Source: Candidatus Thiodiazotropha sp. (ex Myrtea sp. 'scaly one' KF741663)
GTDB taxonomy: Bacteria; Pseudomonadota; Gammaproteobacteria; Chromatiales; Chromatiaceae
DNA: 64,000 bases
Assembly (NCBI GenBank): GCA_025655555.1
Contig: JAHXIQ010000004.1
Location: 124,001 to 188,000 of the forward strand
Direction of reading: 5' to 3'
The position numbers were made by a program, and so were the translations under genes. This document shows positions 44,502 through 55,876 of this stretch, one piece after another; within the stretch, counting starts at the first letter, position 1, and every line of letters begins with the position of its first letter. The notes under the pieces are model-generated. The model had not been told where the DNA came from and ran no database searches. It was given only the letters and a program-made list of their open reading frames with translations.

Positions 44502-46088
44502 TTATTCACCCTCAGCCTGCTGGTTGGACGGGCAGCGCTGTTTGTAAAAGTCGGGCAAACAATCCCGTTCCCATTTTATATTGATCGTTTCGAAATGGAG
44601 TCGCGCTGCATCGCACTGGCCTTCTGCAGTCAGGATTAAACCTTCCAGGGTATCGCGGCGTTTCTCCTGATGGTTGCTTGCGAGTTTTCCCATCAGCTTT
44701 CGTGCTGGCGCCGGCATGTCGGCCTCGACCAGGACCATGGCGGCATCGATCAGCTTTTCCTCCTCCTGCATCTGTTCGATATCCTCCTCTGTGATGGCGG
44801 GTGTGTCTGATCTAAGTGAGGGAAACCTCTGCATAGAAGGGATCTGCCGATCTTCGATCTCTATTGAGTACATAGGGTGGTGGGCAGGTGAAGAGGTCAG
44901 GATCCGGCCCGTACCGTCGAATGCGTGTACAACAACCTGGTACTCGTTGGTGCTCCCCTCTGCGGCGCTTGTAGTCTGGATCTGCGCGAGGGGCAGAGAA
45001 GTGGTGTCGGTGTTCATCCAATAGACGGGAGAGTATGTCGTGGTGGAGCCCTCTCGTTCGATATGCTGTAGCTGAATCTGATAGTTTGAAGCGTCGGCTA
45101 CAGGGTGCCAGCTAATGTTGTCTTCAGAGAGACTTGCCGGCATGCCTTCCTGGTTGGGCCATTCGAGGGTGATCTGGTCCTGAATGTTGATCAACAGTTG
45201 CGGGTCGATTTGCGGCTCCGGCTTGGCGATCAAGGCGAGGCCGCCAGAGCCGTATTCGGGCCCTTCGTGGTAGAGCCTCTCTGTTAGTGTTGTGTAGACG
45301 CTGCCGGTGAGGGTGAACGACTGACCTGCGGGTTTGTTCGACCAGGTTTTGGTGTGGATTCTGTTCAAGCGCCAATCGCCTGCAGGCACTCTGAAAGTGA
45401 AGGTGCCATCGCTGTCTGTCGTGACTTCATCGGAGATGAACTGACCATTGAAGATCCCGGTCAGGGTGACACCTACGGCAGGGGTGCCGTTGTAATCCAT
45501 CCGGCCAGAGAGAAAGGCGTCGCCTTTGGGAAGGGGCATGAGCGCCTCCTCAGACGTCCAGTCGAAGCTGTAGCGCACATTGTGCCAGAAGTGAGAGCCT
45601 GATCCGCTGAGGCTTCTGATCCAGCCGTTGTCTGACGGTACTATTGGTTGGCTCTCATCCCCGTCCTGACCCTCGGTCTCGCTTATCTGATTGCTGATTT
45701 TAAGATTGATTGAAGCGTATGTGGCCATATAACCACCAACAGGAAAAACGATCAGGATAGATAGTAAGCCGCCAATGATGGCGGGGAGAGTGAGGGTTGA
45801 ACCTTCAGGCGGATGACCCGCGTCCAGATAGCTGACGATGGCGCTGACAAATGCGACGAGCCCCAGGCTGGTGACGATAGAGATAGGTAGCAGTTGTGGA
45901 TAGTAGGTGACTTTTGAAAGCAGGAAGCCCCCCCCTGTGATCGACAGCAGCGGGTAAAGGAACAGATTGAGTAGCGAGGTGACAAGAAGCAGGCTGAAGA
46001 ACAACAGGGCCTTGTCTGCACGCCGGTTCAGAATGTGGCCGCCGACGATAGTTAGCAGTGAGAGGAAGAATGCTGAAAGCTTGCGCAT
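44502..46088 (-). CDS. Membrane protein with carboxypeptidase-regulatory-like domain
   Basis: This 528-residue protein has four or five helices in residues 1-135. A long extracytoplasmic part follows. Residues about 185-260 resemble a carboxypeptidase regulatory (transthyretin-like) beta domain (GRMDYNGTPAVGVTLTG ... VTTDSDGTFTFRVPAGDW). A fibronectin-like segment comes next (SLSEDNISWHPVADASNYQIQL). A helical C-terminal part ends in a cysteine pair (CDAARLHF, CLPDFYKQRC). Function unknown; probably a surface or envelope protein. Confidence 0.75.
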   Translation of the reverse strand: MRKLSAFFLSLLTIVGGHILNRRADKALLFFSLLLVTSLLNLFLYPLLSITGGGFLLSKVTYYPQLLPISIVTSLGLVAFVSAIVSYLDAGHPPEGSTLTLPAIIGGLLSILIVFPVGGYMATYASINLKISNQISETEGQDGDESQPIVPSDNGWIRSLSGSGSHFWHNVRYSFDWTSEEALMPLPKGDAFLSGRMDYNGTPAVGVTLTGIFNGQFISDEVTTDSDGTFTFRVPAGDWRLNRIHTKTWSNKPAGQSFTLTGSVYTTLTERLYHEGPEYGSGGLALIAKPEPQIDPQLLINIQDQITLEWPNQEGMPASLSEDNISWHPVADASNYQIQLQHIEREGSTTTYSPVYWMNTDTTSLPLAQIQTTSAAEGSTNEYQVVVHAFDGTGRILTSSPAHHPMYSIEIEDRQIPSMQRFPSLRSDTPAITEEDIEQMQEEEKLIDAAMVLVEADMPAPARKLMGKLASNHQEKRRDTLEGLILTAEGQCDAARLHFETINIKWERDCLPDFYKQRCPSNQQAEGE

Positions 46089-46180
46089 ATCAAAGTCCGT
46101 TTGTGAGTTTTACGAATTATAGAGAATAACCTGGTAAGTTTAGATAACTTTACTCTGACGCCTTTTTTGTTTTGAAAAAT

Positions 46181-47110
46181 TTATTCAAGTATGTAAGGCA
46201 CATATGTAATCTCTTTATCCGGTTTAATTCTGTCAAATAATGACGTAATCTTTTTACCTTCAACGAAGCCAAGGTCGATTAAGTGTACAAGGATGTTTCT
46301 AGAAATGATTGATGTAAGGTCATTATCAATCTTAAGGATATGCTCGTCTTTTAATGAGGTAAAATCATCGCCATCGTAGTAACTGGCTATTGCTAGTATT
46401 TCTCTAAGGGCCTCTTCTGGTTCTTTATCGAGCCCATCGTTATTCTTTCCATATTCCCAGTCCTTAGTGACTCTATCTATGTCCTTTTGAGTTAAGCTGC
46501 CTCCAAATCTAGGCACTCTTTTAAAGCTTCTTGTGGTTGATGCGTCAGTGACTTCTGCAGCTTCTGTGTCTATTAAAACTACTTTGTAGGCGGCATAGAG
46601 AAACGTTCTGACGTCGGCAAGAACACCTTTTCCAGTAGGTGATCCCGGTCTTCCATACGTAATGTTGTCAGATACATTAGCAAAAACAAGGGCTACATAA
46701 TCCAGATTATGGCTTTTACCCCACTTGGAAATACGAGAAATATCGCTCTCGGTTAACTTGTGCTTCCTATCTCTATTGGGTTCCCTGCTGACACTCTTGC
46801 GGAGTTTGTCAACATCAGGTTTGGGAGCATTTACGAGATTGACTTTTTTGCTTGCGCTTAAAATGGTATCGATTTGTCGTTCGATCGTCTGTTGGGTATC
46901 ACTCGGTGATGGATAGATTCGATATTTGTTGTTAAATACGGTAAATCCAAGATATTCAACTTGAATTTCATCAGGGACCGATACAATAAATCCAACAGAA
47001 GGCCTTTCTCCATTTTCTATTTTAACTAGTTGTGACTTTGTTGCTACACAGCCATGCATCATAAAAGTCAAGAGTATAAAGAATGGTATGAGGGAATAGT
47101 TGTACTTCAT
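46181..47110 (-). CDS. Hypothetical lipoprotein
   Basis: This 309-residue protein starts with a lipoprotein signal (lipobox MHGC at residues 18-21). The remainder is mixed alpha/beta with no recognised family. It lies upstream of a dispersed palindrome and near a second, broken lipoprotein gene; the two are not obviously similar. Confidence 0.72.
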   Translation of the reverse strand: MKYNYSLIPFFILLTFMMHGCVATKSQLVKIENGERPSVGFIVSVPDEIQVEYLGFTVFNNKYRIYPSPSDTQQTIERQIDTILSASKKVNLVNAPKPDVDKLRKSVSREPNRDRKHKLTESDISRISKWGKSHNLDYVALVFANVSDNITYGRPGSPTGKGVLADVRTFLYAAYKVVLIDTEAAEVTDASTTRSFKRVPRFGGSLTQKDIDRVTKDWEYGKNNDGLDKEPEEALREILAIASYYDGDDFTSLKDEHILKIDNDLTSIISRNILVHLIDLGFVEGKKITSLFDRIKPDKEITYVPYILE

Positions 47111-47235
47111 GTATCGTGCTCCTTAGAAAAGCATCCGTCTTAATTAAAATTATGGTCTGTTTTAATGTGTATGGGATAGGCAAGAATATAAAATGATAGA
47201 TATCAAACGGGGTCCCCTTTATTATTTGAGAATGT

Positions 47236-47288
47236 TAAAAAGTCGGTGAAAATATTAAATATTGCCATTTTACACCGATCCTTTTAAT
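47236..47288. repeat. GTCGGTGACAAATG palindrome, copy 9
   Basis: AAAAAGTCGGTGAAAATAT ... CATTTTACACCGATCCTTTTA. It sits directly after the stop of the broken lipoprotein gene. Confidence 0.7.
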
Positions 47289-47290
47289 AG

Positions 47291-47854
47291 CTACCTTGAA
47301 ACGGGAATGAAGATCGGTACTATTATTTTACATCCAGTGCAGACTGACTCGCCAGATTCGACCTCTGAAACACGTTCGCCTGTTGAATAGTTTTCAACCC
47401 ACACTTTGATAGTTTTGCCTGATACTTCTCCGTTTAATCGGTAAACACCATTTCTTACGTGACTGAATGCAAGTGGGATCTTTGAAACAAAAGGACCGGA
47501 TCGTTCGCCGCGATGAAAAGTAGCCTCTATCACGAGGATGTGCTCACCCTCATGTATCTTTGTGACGACTTCCGAATCATCATGATGATAATCAGCGACT
47601 TTTTCGGGATCAGTGTGCGATGTTAGTGAATAGACTCACATGTCGTCTACAGAATAAAGTTGATATTGATTCCAGGACTTGTTGCTAAATCTGATGTTGT
47701 ATTTATAACTGTGGATAGTTGCGTAATTGTCTCCTTCAGGCTCTATATATCTGGGCTTCGTGAGCGTCTCGCAGCCGGAAAGTAGGATAACGGAAATAAG
47801 AACAAACAGATAAAGGTGTTGAGTCTGCATAAGGAACTGCCTTGTCATAAACAA
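47291..47854 (-). pseudogene. Lipoprotein gene interrupted by a single in-frame TGA
   Basis: Reading the minus strand from 47854, a lipoprotein (lipobox LSGC near residue 28) runs for 72 codons to a TGA at 47636-47638. The same frame then continues without another stop for 114 codons to 47291, and the continuation is protein-like (HEGEHILVIEATFHRGERSG, then GEVSGKTIKVWVENY and a CTGC motif). The two halves together make a lipoprotein of about 187 residues. The simplest reading is a recent nonsense mutation; a sequencing error or read-through cannot be excluded. Confidence 0.7.
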
Positions 47855-47953
47855 TCGAATCGAAAAAGATGGTTAATATTAGAAGCCTGTCTACTGTTTG
47901 GTTTTCAAGAGCATTATATTCTCATCGATACCTTAGATTTATGTGTTTTTATG

Positions 47954-48006
47954 AGGGGTGAGAATTACGAATGTAAAAGATTATCATTTGTCACCGACCC
48001 CTTTAC
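47954..48006. repeat. GTCGGTGACAAATG palindrome, copy 10
   Basis: AGGGGTGAGAATTACGAATG ... TTATCATTTGTCACCGACCCCTTTA. The right arm is intact. It lies 26 bases past the 3' end of the HNH gene, where an attC site would be expected. Confidence 0.75.
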
Positions 48007-48031
48007 TCCTTTCTTTACTCCACTTTTCGCT

Positions 48032-48997
48032 TTATCTAACTAACTCTGATGGAAGCATGCCAGCTTGTACTTTGACTATATGATCATGCTCTTTTGATAA
48101 TCGATTTAATGTTGGTATGTCATACATTATTGCGGTTCTGCACTCGGAGAATTTATTATTAAAGCCGTTTATGGTGTTCATAATTCCCACATCGCATCTC
48201 ATTGCAGTACATGAAGAAACAACAGAAGTATAGTTGCCGTGATTGTTTGCAAGGCAACGGTGGTTTTCCGGGTGTTGGTTAATTATTAATCCATCCCTAC
48301 AGGAGTGTATATGGTTAAATTTTAGAAGTACTATTTTCCCGAGGTATATCCCTCTACCGTTAATAGCAATATGATTCGTTAGTCCAATATCAAAGTTGCC
48401 CTGCAAATTTATATAGTTTTTAGACGCGTTTAGCTCTATTTCCATAAAAATATCGCCAGGGCCATAGCGAAATGTTAGTTTGCAGCCTTTTTGTTCTATA
48501 TCCCACATATGCGTTCCAATAACCATTTCGTTTTCTTCTATAACGAGAGATGGTTTTCCGATGTTATCAATGATGCGGCAATCAATTCTGTATGCTTCTC
48601 CCGGATATTTTTTCACGCTGAGATATGAACTGTTTCCAAACCTAAATACGTCACCACTATTTGCATGAAAGCCATCAATAACATTAGTTCCTAACGCTAC
48701 AGTATCTGGCTCGATGAGTTGGGTATCACTAGCAGTAAATGGCAATGATTCACTGGCGCGTTTTTCCAAGTAACGCTTGGCTTGTGCTGCTGAGATGAGG
48801 TTCTTTGTTTTTTTGCTATGATGATTCGGACATAAACAAATTAGATTGTCTTCAGTATGTTCATGGACTTCTGCCCACTCTTTGATGTGGTCTAATTCAT
48901 AAATCCAATGGCCACATACAACACAGCAGAATTTGCACTTTTGTCGAACTGCTCGCGCTATCGTGCGGGGAATATCTGTTCGGATTTGATGAGTCAT
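48032..48997 (-). CDS. HNH endonuclease-domain protein with unknown C-terminal domain
   Basis: This 321-residue protein starts from ATG 48997. Residues about 20-75 form an HNH nuclease motif with zinc-binding cysteines (CKFCCVVCG, then ELDHIKEW, then LICLCPNHHSKK). The remaining 240 residues are beta-rich and not recognised (GNSSYLSVKKYPG, MEIELNASKNYINLQG), with no membrane segment. It begins 84 bases after an attC-like site in the same orientation, so it looks like a mobile-cassette gene. Restriction or other anti-phage nucleases of this build exist, but the target cannot be told. Confidence 0.75.
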   Translation of the reverse strand: MTHQIRTDIPRTIARAVRQKCKFCCVVCGHWIYELDHIKEWAEVHEHTEDNLICLCPNHHSKKTKNLISAAQAKRYLEKRASESLPFTASDTQLIEPDTVALGTNVIDGFHANSGDVFRFGNSSYLSVKKYPGEAYRIDCRIIDNIGKPSLVIEENEMVIGTHMWDIEQKGCKLTFRYGPGDIFMEIELNASKNYINLQGNFDIGLTNHIAINGRGIYLGKIVLLKFNHIHSCRDGLIINQHPENHRCLANNHGNYTSVVSSCTAMRCDVGIMNTINGFNNKFSECRTAIMYDIPTLNRLSKEHDHIVKVQAGMLPSELVR

Positions 48998-49080
48998 AAA
49001 CAACATCCTTTTTTAACAAGCCTGGTCGAAGAGCAATTGTTTCCAATAAAAATAGGGATCAGGCCCCGTTCAATTAAGAC

Positions 49081-49157
49081 TCATAACGCTGCCAGCAGGG
49101 GGTGCCGAAACAAAGCGCAGCGACGTGTAGGCGGCCCCCTGCCTAGCTTGGTTATGC
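49081..49157 (-). other. attC-like integron recombination site 4 (minus orientation)
   Basis: Read on the minus strand, R'' GCATAAC (49157-49151) leads into CAAGCTAGGCAGGGGG (arm 49147-49135), and the other arm CCCCCTGCTGGCAGC leads to R' GTTATGA (49087-49081). The GCGTTA end and the unpaired bases in the arms are those of attC. It sits between the 49-residue gene and the HNH gene, both on the minus strand. Confidence 0.65.
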
Positions 49158-49211
49158 ATGCCTTGCATTGGCAGTACTTATTCCGACAACTCAGAACATG
49201 CGTAGGGTACT

Positions 49212-49361
49212 TTAGTTTTTACAACCATTTTTATCGCAGGTAATTCTTTGCGATGAAGACACCCAATGGTCAGGATGTTTTTTTGTATCTACCCCACAGC
49301 CGGTGTGCCCGCCTTTTGTTCCTTGATGTACTACTCCTGTTGGTGTGTGTTTTACTGCCAT
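49212..49361 (-). CDS. Small conserved-looking protein, 49 residues
   Basis: The ATG at 49361 has a perfect AAGGAGG ribosome site. The product starts MAVKHTPTGVVHQGTKGG and has three cysteines (GCGVD, TCDKNGC) and several histidines, compatible with zinc binding. It ends 55 bases before attC-like site 4 in the same orientation, so it forms a cassette unit. No function known. Confidence 0.65.
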   Translation of the reverse strand: MAVKHTPTGVVHQGTKGGHTGCGVDTKKHPDHWVSSSQRITCDKNGCKN

Positions 49362-49594
49362 ATTGATTCCCTCCTTAGGGCTGTTGATGAATCTTTTTTT
49401 GCATGACGGGTGATTATATTGCTGGCTCTTATTATCGTGTTATGAAGCCGGCTTGAGTATTGGAATATGAAAAAATAACTCTGGAACGGTTTTCTGTAAA
49501 AAACGGGCTGATAACAAAAAAGAAAATCCGGGCGATGAGAGACAGCACCATCGCCCGCCTGCAGTGGCAGGTAGTGAGGAGAAAACGTAAGTTG

Positions 49595-49786
49595 TTAAAT
49601 GTGCCGCAGGGTCCGGTTGTTGAAGCGGCTCATTTGTCCTGATAACTGCTCTTTCCATTGATCAATCGTCCGGGTCGTCAACTGGGTCCGTCCACAGGTG
49701 GGGCATTCGTATCTCGACTGTTCGGTCTGCCCGATCTTTTGCGACTCCAACCTGGCCATGAGAGAAGCGCAATGTGAACAATTCAT
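49595..49786 (-). CDS. Small zinc-ribbon protein
   Basis: A 63-residue protein with two cysteine pairs (MNCSHCASL at the start, ECPTCGRT at residues 27-34) that form a zinc ribbon, followed by a basic helix. The minus-strand ATG 49786 has GGAGG upstream (TGGAGGCAAACAAC). It could be a nucleic-acid-binding or regulatory protein; the partner is unknown. Confidence 0.7.
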   Translation of the reverse strand: MNCSHCASLMARLESQKIGQTEQSRYECPTCGRTQLTTRTIDQWKEQLSGQMSRFNNRTLRHI

Positions 49787-49931
49787 GTTGTTTGCCTCCA
49801 GTAAAAGTTTTTACTGACTTAACTGAAATATCTTAATAGGGTGTGCCTGCTTCGCTCGGATCACTGGGGTCGTGAGCGAAGCGGGCACAGAAAACTCGAA
49901 CTTTTAAAACTCAATACTCAAAACTATTCAA

Positions 49932-51089
49932 TCAATCCCACTTCAGTGCGCCGCCGGTTTGATACTCGGTCACGCGTGTCTCAAAGAAGTTCTTCTCCTT
50001 GCGCAGGTTGGCTTGTTCGTCGAGCCAGGGCAGGGTCGCTTCTGCGCCGGGGAAGGGTTCATCAATGCCGAGCTGTTTGGCGCGGCGGTTGGCTGTGAAG
50101 CGGAACTGGCCGATGTGGTCCTCTTTGGAGTAACCCAGGATTGGGTCACGCATGATGTAACCGGCGTAGCCGATCTCGGCGGCTTCGGCTTCGTCCCACA
50201 TGTCGCGCAGGGCCTGTTTGTCCAGGGTGAGGTTCTCTTCCTGGATGATCTGCTTGACCACGCGGATGCCGAAGGAGGCGTGCAGCACCTCGTCGCGCAT
50301 GATGTATTGCAGTTGTTCGGCGGTGCCTTTCATGAGGCCGCGGCGCTGCAGGGCGAAGATGGGGCTGAAGCCGTTGTAGAACCAGCAGCCTTCGAAGATG
50401 GCGCCGAAGAAGATGTAGGCCATGACGAAGTTGTGCAGCTCGTCAGGATCGTGCAGGTCGATGTCGGCGCGCAAGATGGAGGAGAGGCGGCGGTTGGTGA
50501 TCTGGATCTTCTTGTTGATCTCCGGTACCACCCGGTAACGGTTGTAGATCTCGCCCTGGTCGAGGCCGATGGTCTCGATGCAGTGCTGGTAGGTCCAGGT
50601 GTGCAGGGACTCTTCGTAGACCTGGCGCGCCTGGTAGATCTGCAGCTCGGGTGCGGACATCTTCTCCATCACCGCCAGGCCGATGTTGCGCATGGCCAGG
50701 ATATCGGAGGTGGTGAGGTAGGAGAGCACGTTCTCGTAGACGTGGCGCTCTTCCAGGGTCAGTTTACGCTGGTAGTCGTGGACGTCCTGGGCCATGTTGA
50801 TGTCGAGGGGCGTCCAGTGGTTCTTGTTGGCGTTGAGGAAGTACTCCCAGGCCCAGGGGTACTTGAAGGGCGCCAACTGGTTGATGTCGGTCATGCCGTT
50901 GATGACACGCTTGTCGTCCGGGTTGACCGGTTTGACGTCGGAGACGACGGGTTCTCCGATGGCGGTATCGCTCTGCAGGGCCTCGACGGCCTCGTCCATC
51001 ACATGGGAGTAGTCGGCCGGTTTTTCTGCTACTGCGTGGGTGGCCTTGGCGGGTTCCGGCTTGGCGAGTGGATCGTCCCAGTTCAGCAT
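49932..51089 (-). CDS. nrdB: Class Ia ribonucleotide reductase, beta subunit
   Basis: NrdB carries the di-iron tyrosyl-radical cofactor that starts dNTP synthesis by NrdA under oxic conditions. The protein has 385 residues, the usual length. Helices bearing the carboxylate and histidine ligands are visible (YEESLHTWTYQHC, then EGCWFYNGF and RDEVLHASFG). It lies 60 bases after nrdA on the same strand and shares its NrdR-controlled promoter region. Confidence 0.95.
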   Translation of the reverse strand: MLNWDDPLAKPEPAKATHAVAEKPADYSHVMDEAVEALQSDTAIGEPVVSDVKPVNPDDKRVINGMTDINQLAPFKYPWAWEYFLNANKNHWTPLDINMAQDVHDYQRKLTLEERHVYENVLSYLTTSDILAMRNIGLAVMEKMSAPELQIYQARQVYEESLHTWTYQHCIETIGLDQGEIYNRYRVVPEINKKIQITNRRLSSILRADIDLHDPDELHNFVMAYIFFGAIFEGCWFYNGFSPIFALQRRGLMKGTAEQLQYIMRDEVLHASFGIRVVKQIIQEENLTLDKQALRDMWDEAEAAEIGYAGYIMRDPILGYSKEDHIGQFRFTANRRAKQLGIDEPFPGAEATLPWLDEQANLRKEKNFFETRVTEYQTGGALKWD

Positions 51090-51149
51090 TGTTGTTTTCC
51101 TCTCTCTTTATCTGTTGTCACTGTGGTGGTGGTTCGATGGACGTCTGCC

Positions 51150-54026
<2,877 letters not shown>

Positions 54027-54286
54027 TTCGTCTCCTAAATAATGTGTCGGGTAGGCCATGTCGCCAGGGGGCATTGGTGCCCGGACTACGATGGACTACT
54101 GGTGGTTATGTTTTTTACCGGCAGGAAGATTGTCATTGTGTGAATTCTTCCCCTGCCTGAAATCGGCATCCCGCATTGGGTGGTGATCCTGACGCCGCTC
54201 TCTTTCCTCTTGGCCGGTCGCTGCCGGCTCGGTGCGTTTGGCTGGTTGTGCAGGGGGATTCTTTGCCCGCTGTCTCGAACCAGTAA

Positions 54287-54333
54287 ACACAATATATATC
54301 GTATTTGAGCGATGTCAACCACAATATGTTGTG
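54287..54333 (-). promoter_or_regulatory. Two NrdR boxes upstream of nrdA
   Basis: ACACAATATATATCGT (54287-54302) and ACCACAATATGTTGTG (54318-54333) match the NrdR consensus of near-palindromic ACACwATATwGTGT type. Their starts are 31 bases apart, three helical turns, the usual spacing for co-operative NrdR binding. They lie about 260-310 bases upstream of nrdA. Confidence 0.8.
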
Positions 54334-54341
54334 CATGAAGC

Positions 54342-54382
54342 TGTGGAAAAGCATGTGAAAAATGTGTGTGTTCTGTGGATAA
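54342..54382 (-). promoter_or_regulatory. DnaA boxes upstream of nrdA
   Basis: TGTGGATAA at 54374-54382 is a perfect DnaA box (TTATCCACA on the minus strand), and TGTGGAAAA at 54342-54350 is a weaker one. DnaA control of nrdAB is known in E. coli. No oriC-like cluster is present, so this is read as nrd regulation. Confidence 0.65.
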
Positions 54383-54675
54383 CTTCTGGGTAGTTTTGTC
54401 AATTTCCCGCTAAATCATTGGCTTAGGGTACAGCCAATAAAATGGACGGTGTGGGCATAGGGCAGCTGCGGTTTTGTGGTGATTTGCTGGTTCTATAGAG
54501 CGTGCTGAAATTTGTCTTCTGGTGACTGACTCAGGCGGTGATTTATCGAGATTTTGGTGTCCACTCAGCTGCTTAGTACAGGAAAGGTATTGGCATAGGG
54601 CGGGAGATTGCGTATTGTTCAACCTGTCTTTAAAGACTGAAACATAATCAAAAGAGAAGATGAGGAGTTGCATCC

Positions 54676-55128
54676 ATGCTTGTCAGTGAAATCATGTCAC
54701 GCTCGCCCAAGACGGTGACACCGGATACCAAACTTTTAGAAGTGGTCTCGTTGATGTGCCTGTTCCGCTACAGCGGTCTGCCGGTGGAAGAGGATGGAAA
54801 GCTGATCGGGATTATCGCAGAGAAGGATGTGCTGCATCGCATGTTTCCCAAGCTTGAGGATTTCAAGGACGTGATGGCGGTCCCCGACTACGATGAAATG
54901 ATGTATCAGTATAAGGATGTGGTGAATCTCAAGGTCTCGGATGTGATGACGCCCAATGTCATTACCGTTAGTTCCGACATGCATATTATGAAGGCGGCGA
55001 CTATCATGGTGCGTCATAAGTTTCGCCGTATTCCCGTGGCTGATGGTGGCAGGCTGGTGGGTATGCTCAGCCTGGGTGACATTCACAAGGCGATCTTCCA
55101 GAGCAACCTCTCGCATAACATGCTCTAG
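54676..55128 (+). CDS. Tandem CBS-domain protein
   Basis: This 150-residue protein is a pair of CBS domains (VSEIMSRSPKTVTPDTKLLEV; VSDVMTPNVITVSSDMHIMKAA), which bind adenine nucleotides and regulate other proteins. No enzyme domain is attached. It is divergent from nrdA and followed by a terminator. Confidence 0.92.
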   Translation: MLVSEIMSRSPKTVTPDTKLLEVVSLMCLFRYSGLPVEEDGKLIGIIAEKDVLHRMFPKLEDFKDVMAVPDYDEMMYQYKDVVNLKVSDVMTPNVITVSSDMHIMKAATIMVRHKFRRIPVADGGRLVGMLSLGDIHKAIFQSNLSHNML

Positions 55129-55178
55129 TGTGGTGAGAGAGTGATCGGTCCTATGTGAGGCCGATAGAATCGAAAGAG

Positions 55179-55204
55179 AGCGGCGCAATGCGCCGCTTTT
55201 TTTA
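55179..55204 (+). terminator. Terminator after the CBS-domain gene
   Basis: AGCGGCGCAATGCGCCGCTTTTTTT: perfect stem, T-run. Confidence 0.9.
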
Positions 55205-55261
55205 TGTGGGTGGGTGTGGCCTTGCCACACCGAATACTCAGTTCTATAGGATCCGGGCAAT

Positions 55262-55298
55262 AAAAACCCCCGAGTCCATCGGCCTCGGGGTTTTTGGT
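55262..55298 (-). terminator. Terminator after the DUF302 gene (probably bidirectional)
   Basis: AAAAACCCCCGAGTCCATCGGCCTCGGGGTTTTT: stem with A-run on one side and T-run on the other, between the convergent CBS and DUF302 genes. Confidence 0.85.
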
Positions 55299-55315
55299 TT
55301 TACGTTTTGTCTGAG

Positions 55316-55825
55316 TCAGAATTCGCCGGTAGCCCCGGCCACCATCACATCGAGCATGGCCTGGTTGACCCGGATTGCGATCTCCGTGAGTTCCGGCGGC
55401 AGTAGCTCACTGTTGATCAGCATGTCGAGGTTCAGCATCATCAGCCAGAGTTTGCCGTCTTTGTCCTCCACCATGGCGATACGGCAGGGCATATAGGCGG
55501 CATAGATCGGATCGTGCAGAATCATCATGCGGGCGTCTTCCGGATTACAGAACTGGAAGATATCGAGATAGGGGGTTTTCAGGCCGCGGGCCTCCAGCTC
55601 TTTCGATACCTGTTGACGGGCAACGAACTTGAGGTTGATCTCAGTCGCGCGGGACATCAGTGCCTGCACAGCGTCATCTCTGGTGACACCGTCCTTGACG
55701 CTCATCTGCACAACGGTCTGCTTGATATCGGTAATATTGATTTCCGGTTGCTCCGCAGCTAGGGCGGAGGCGGTCAGGGCCAGGCTTAGCACCAATGCGA
55801 GTCCCAGTGCTTTAATCGATTTCAT
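55316..55825 (-). CDS. Exported DUF302 protein
   Basis: With the start at ATG 55825 the protein has 169 residues and a signal peptide (MKSIKALGLALVLSLALTASALA). The mature part has the DUF302 layout (LDIFQFCNPEDARMMILHDPIYAAYMPCRIAMVED). DUF302 proteins bind small redox ligands or haem in some cases. In sulfur oxidisers they often sit beside c-type cytochromes, as here (next gene upstream). Confidence 0.87.
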   Translation of the reverse strand: MKSIKALGLALVLSLALTASALAAEQPEINITDIKQTVVQMSVKDGVTRDDAVQALMSRATEINLKFVARQQVSKELEARGLKTPYLDIFQFCNPEDARMMILHDPIYAAYMPCRIAMVEDKDGKLWLMMLNLDMLINSELLPPELTEIAIRVNQAMLDVMVAGATGEF

Positions 55826-55876
55826 AGGGTTCTCCCGAGTTTTTGTCGGTTCATTCATTATTGTCTGTGAGTCCGT

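Noticed and set aside
54342-54382. Replication origin
   Set aside because: Only one perfect and one weak DnaA box, no AT-rich unwinding region with box cluster, no dnaA or gidA nearby; fits nrd regulation.
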